A stretch of 64,000 bases of DNA from Ecdyonurus torrentis. Taxonomy: Eukaryota; Arthropoda; Insecta; Ephemeroptera; Heptageniidae. The position numbers and the translations under genes are program-made. This document shows positions 43,239 through 64,000 of this stretch, one piece after another (within the stretch, counting starts at the first letter, position 1; each line of letters begins with the position of its first letter). Where the stretch lies: the NCBI GenBank assembly GCA_949318235.1, contig OX439132.1:42142331-42206330 (forward strand). The letters run 5' to 3'. The notes beneath the pieces were generated by a model, which had not been told where the DNA came from, did no database searches, and saw only the letters and a list, made by a program, of their open reading frames with translations.

Positions 43239-44961
43239 TCTCTACTTAGAGAGTTTGGTTGCTGCTGATGCTGACTGAGGTGGTAAAAGTGATGTTGAGA
43301 AGAGAGGTTACGACTGCAACTTCCAAATATATGGAGGTCATCGCCAAGCTCCTGTCAAAAATAATATAAAATTGTCATGTTAGGTTGAGAGAGAAGTTTG
43401 AGTTCACAGGTTTGATATACTAACACAAATATAGTCATTACAATATAATACATCTTAAAGACATTATTCTTCATATTTGCTTTTTTTTTTTTTACTTTTG
43501 AAATGTTATGTATTTATTTAAGTTGATCACTTCGTGGTAGATACCGTCATAATATATAATTTGACAAATAAAGTTTTATAATGCAAAATTTGACATCTAT
43601 AGAGTTTGATTTTTTTCTTTTCCAGACCTGAAAGCACGCCTAGTCTAGTCTTGCAGCGATGACCCTTTTTTATTTTTTGCTTTTTTTTTTACATATATAT
43701 AAAAGTTTTTTTTTAATTCTTATAATGAAATAGTGAAATAAAACATTATTGCAATGATTTAGTTTATGTTTGTCGGTATGTCCTATCACACAGCAGTACG
43801 CGAGACCTCACCTAAATGGGGCCTCCAATCTATGTACATACAACTATACTATATGATATGTGTACATGATGTCCACGGGTACGTATTTTTTTTTTCATCT
43901 TCAAACGGCGTAATAATACACGTGCACACTAACTACAACGCAAGATATTATTAGACAATGTACTTAACAAGACAAAATGACACCTATTCTTATGGAACGC
44001 CTCTTTACTGCGTCTGTTTCAAGGCCTTGAAATTTTCTATGGTAAAGATTTCAATGTCACTAAGAGTCCACCCCGCAACCCGCAAGCCATGCCAAGTAGC
44101 GTTCTGTAAAATGATGTATTTAGAGTTATTCTTACCTGCTAACTCGGTTATTTACATATTAATATTAACAAGGTTAATTGCAGATACATCTGCAATGCAG
44201 TTTTTGAATGGATCTTGAAGACTACGTGACAAAATCTTAAAATATCGCTAACTGAAGTTACTCGACCAGCTGACCGAGCACCTCCGAAATCTCTAAGCCC
44301 TGAAAATTGAAAGCTTTCGCTTGATCTTACAGTTCTCTCGTTTTTCACGTAAGGACTAAAATACGTGTTATAACTGTTAAATTCATTACAAATTTTAATT
44401 ATGAGTGTAAAAAATGAGTAATATAGTTAAATGTCATATATACCTAAAATTTATTGCATTTTTTCTGATCTGTTTGTACGAAAGCCTTTACATTGAGCGC
44501 GTCAATTCAAAGTATCTGAGCGTTCGTCATGCGCCCTTCGTCGTATTTTCACTCGATGGTCGATGACTTTTTTTTTTCTCATTATATATCTCTTCTAGTT
44601 TCTTGTTCAGTGTTCAATAATTATTTTTATTTATTTCAACTCTTTATAGTTCCCCCTTCCCCCACGTCACCAAAGGATAGGACAAAATTTAATAATTAAA
44701 TAAAAACACTGATCATTATATAGTTACTGAATCATAATAAAGTTTTATTTTTTATTATCATGCAAAAAAAAAATAGTGCACTTGATTACAAGCCCAGCAT
44801 ATTTTATATACAAAAAGAAAAAAACGCTTTAAGCTTGAGATCCAGCAATTATTATTAAATATTATTTGAAATTTATATAATAGTAATTATTTTAAAATTT
44901 GAAATACAAAGTTCTTGGTGTATTATATTTTTTAAGACTATCATGAAACTTGTTTTACATA

Positions 44962-45234
44962 GGGTGCGTACCGTATTTCAATGAGAGCGCTGTGCAGTGC
45001 TGTGGCAATACGGTATGTTTTCTGAGCAATTTGGATACTTTGCGCTAGTAAAAACGGTACGCCCGACCTCTGTGGGGCGCCTCACCTATTTACTTTCAGA
45101 AGCGCGCAGAGGTTCTCAGCATCAGCTGTTGTCTGTTCGGGTCTCTTTGGTAAACGCTGTGAAGCGCTGACAGAGGTGATATGATACGTTTAGTCAGCAC
45201 TCTCTGCGCTCGCAACTGAATACGGTACGCACCC
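44962..45234. mobile_element. 273-bp MITE with GGGTGCGTACCGTATT ends
   Basis: Inverted ends GGGTGCGTACCGTATT / AATACGGTACGCACCC with ATA on both outer sides (possible 3-bp duplication). The interior is GC-rich relative to the surroundings and contains GTACCGTATT-like subrepeats. A 3-bp duplication would suit a PIF/Harbinger-type element; this is an inference. Confidence 0.65.
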
Positions 45235-45877
45235 ATAGTTGCATTGAAATGCTACATAATTACATATAATAACAAATTCCATGAAAAATGTATAATATTG
45301 CAACTTTTCACAGCATAATAAATATAGTTACAGCTACAGCACAACAATATTTAACAGCAACTATTTTTTTGTTGTTTTCCCAAATTTTAGGAATATTTTT
45401 GTTCTACCCGTTTACCTTACTTTATGTATACTGTACATGCAAAAGAACTAATAATAAACCATAAGCTTCCTTTACATAAGTGTCCGACATTTAGTAGCAT
45501 TATTATATACAAAAATCACACACCTAACTTAATAAATAACTGTGATTTACGTTAAAATTTAAGTTCACAAAACATTCTTTCTGTAATAATAGCACTTGTT
45601 ACAATAAAATTGAAGATTACTCTATATAAATATTTTTTTTACATTATACCATAGTATATGATACGATTATACTAAATTGAATAGGTACAGTGCAATATAT
45701 GCCAAGCATAAAATTGTTTAATGTTTTTAAATTCACACAATATTGTATTAAATATTAATTTTGGCATTATTATTGAATTAAAGAGTTTTTATAAAGGCTA
45801 TATTTTCTAAAAATCGAGAGTGAAGAAAAAGACAAATAATTTTACTGTAAGTATTATACATATAAGTGATCAATATT

Positions 45878-46103
45878 ATAAAAGAAAAGGATATAAATAC
45901 CAGCAAGTGCCTTACCTCAGTAGAAGTTCTATGGAGAGGTTGAGGTTTCATGGCACAAATGTATAGTTAATAACATTATAACTATAATTCTGTGCCACGT
46001 GGAACCTCAACCTCTCCATAGAACTACTACAGTGGTAAGGTTCTTGCTGGTATTTCTACCCATTTCTTTAATACTGATCCTAGCTGTGATGGTTTTGTCC
46101 TTA
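45878..46103. mobile_element. Family D hairpin, short copy
   Basis: AAAGAAAAGGATATAAATAC, CAGCAAGTGCCTTACC and AGAAGTTCTATGGAGAGGTT form the left arm, mirrored after a short loop. The right end GATGGTTTTGTCCTTAA matches the family D terminus. It is related to the long palindrome at 36031-36446 but has a much shorter arm. Confidence 0.6.
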
Positions 46104-46312
46104 AATTGATTATACATATAATTGAGTATAATAATTATTACAAAAAGCAAACTTATCTTTTATACTATATCTGTTTTCACATTTTGCTACATATAATTTC
46201 ATTTTTTTTAACACACAGCTTTTCATGTAATGTCACAATTTATATAAAAAAAAATTCCATAGAATTGCATACCAGTAAAAATTTAGATCAATTGCAACGG
46301 AATGTAAGGAGC

Positions 46313-63028
<16,716 letters not shown>

Positions 63029-64000
63029 TCTTGAACAAAACTGACCGCAGCGCTTCACCTTGAGGTGTGGTCAAAAACTTAACTAAGATCCTTTAAAATT
63101 GCGCGCTAATCAGTGCAGCTCGCGCAGCTCGTGTGAAAGAAGTGAAAGAATCTTCGAATCGTGAAAAATCAATGTAATCGTCATTGGATACCAAATTCTA
63201 TTTATAAATTTAGAAATAAGATAAAAATGTGAAAAAATTATCTGGTCAGGTAATATATTTTATTAATAAGTTTACAAAAATGAATATAAAAAAAAACATA
63301 GGTGGTCAAATTATTATTATTATTTTATTTGCGTTTTGAAATATTATTTTGCACCAAGTAAATTTCTGTAATAAGATTTTTCATTACAGGCAAAGAATGA
63401 AAAAGCTTTTTTAGAATACGTGCCGCTTAAATAAGCCAAAGAACTTTGATTTGTCTGTTTATAAGGTTTCGTGGGATTTTATTTATTTTTTTTATTTTTT
63501 TAATAATAGATTTTTAAACTATATCCACAAAACTGCATTGTATATTATTATATTTTTAATTAGCATAACAATATTTACGTTTAATTATAAATATATTGGA
63601 TTTATTATAAATAGTTTGTAAATTGTGGCAACTGTTGTTAATAAAATAAAAATTAAAAAATGAAATTCAGATTCAGAAAAGCCCGGGTTATGAAAATTTC
63701 TAACTGCAATATAAAAACCCCTACAAGCTCCACCACCCGTCGAGCACATTGGTGCAACTGGTTGCATAGTTACGTACTCTGCAGGGGCTACTGAATTAAA
63801 TTTCTCCACAGAAAACATAAAAAGCTTACTAATTTGAATATTATCATTATGTATATTGTCTTAGAATAAATATGACACAATTTCAAAACGTAAATAATGA
63901 ATATATTCATTTTGTATTATTTGAAAACTAACTTTTGCTTATTGGTATATGTTCCTGTGATCTCGATGAATTATGATTCTATAGCTCAAACATAATGGCT
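63029..64000. other. Upstream region of GPR107, no other gene recognised
   Basis: The first 150 bp (GCGCGC, GCTCGCGCAGCTCG near 63100-63135) probably hold the GPR107 promoter. The rest is AT-rich. A 77-codon minus-strand frame at 63585-63818 is GC-richer between 63680 and 63790 but has no convincing splice sites or homology. Confidence 0.5.

Larger units (their letters stand above)
43239..46312. other. Region between TSC1 start and GPR107 3' end
   Basis: Contains the TSC1 leader and promoter (non-coding exon expected somewhere within 43352-44550), a 273-bp MITE at 44962-45234, a family D hairpin at about 45878-46103 and the GPR107 3' UTR. No other gene is recognised. CACGTG-like and short GC-rich patches occur near 43920 and 44490-44560. 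Confidence 0.5.

Noticed and set aside
63585..63818. Possible exon on the minus strand (region with APMCSTGGGACRGFY)
   Set aside because: No clear splice sites at suitable edges, no recognised family and no supporting neighbours. Left as an unexplained GC-richer patch.

Overview
The window is nuclear DNA of an invertebrate animal. Genes are split into many short GT-AG exons, introns are AT-rich and full of homopolymers, and mobile elements are dense (TTAA-flanked MITEs, foldback elements, mariner, an RTE-like LINE, tRNA-derived SINEs). An arthropod, perhaps a crustacean, fits best; that is an inference from style, not from a marker gene.

Gene layout, left to right: the last exon of RPS5 (+, 109-177); CNOT1 (-, 37 coding exons, 25043 down to 3070, about 2,435 aa, complete); RPAP2 (+, six exons, 25566-29809, 644 aa, complete) divergent from CNOT1 across about 520 bp; TSC1 (-, 17 coding exons, 43238 down to 32635, 1,102 aa, complete) convergent with RPAP2; GPR107 (-, 13 coding exons, 63028 down to 46313, 590 aa, complete). 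All exon phases join without a break. CNOT1 (deadenylase scaffold) and RPAP2 (Pol II CTD phosphatase) both act in mRNA metabolism and share a promoter region. TSC1 (TORC1 restraint) and GPR107 (Golgi membrane protein) are ordinary neighbours.

The striking region is 49187-58711, which fills most of GPR107 intron 9. It is a 9.5-kb array of an 886-889 bp monomer, eight copies in one orientation followed by three inverted copies. Every copy carries a complete type-I hammerhead ribozyme motif (6-bp stem I, CUGAUGA core, 4-bp stem II, GAAA, minimal stem III, GUC cleavage triplet). Each copy also has a CCAAT/TATA/initiator-like promoter about 90 bp upstream of the ribozyme. The whole array is bounded by an exact 14-bp direct repeat, and the two orientations meet 5'-to-5' at a 2-nt microhomology. 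This looks like retrotransposition of a self-cleaving, probably circular RNA (a retrozyme, or a Penelope-like element terminal repeat) copied by rolling-circle reverse transcription with twin priming. Eight of the ribozymes are in the sense strand of the GPR107 pre-mRNA.

Other non-genic content: two TTAA-flanked MITE families; a 9-bp-TSD foldback element nested in one MITE; a GC-rich 345-bp element with a 9-bp TSD; a degraded mariner nested in another TTAA element; a 389-bp near-perfect palindrome in a TSC1 intron; four copies of a foldback family; and SINEs. Several insertions lie within 5-50 bp of splice sites. Exon edges were placed by eye from splice consensus, phase and homology, and may be off by one or two bases in places.
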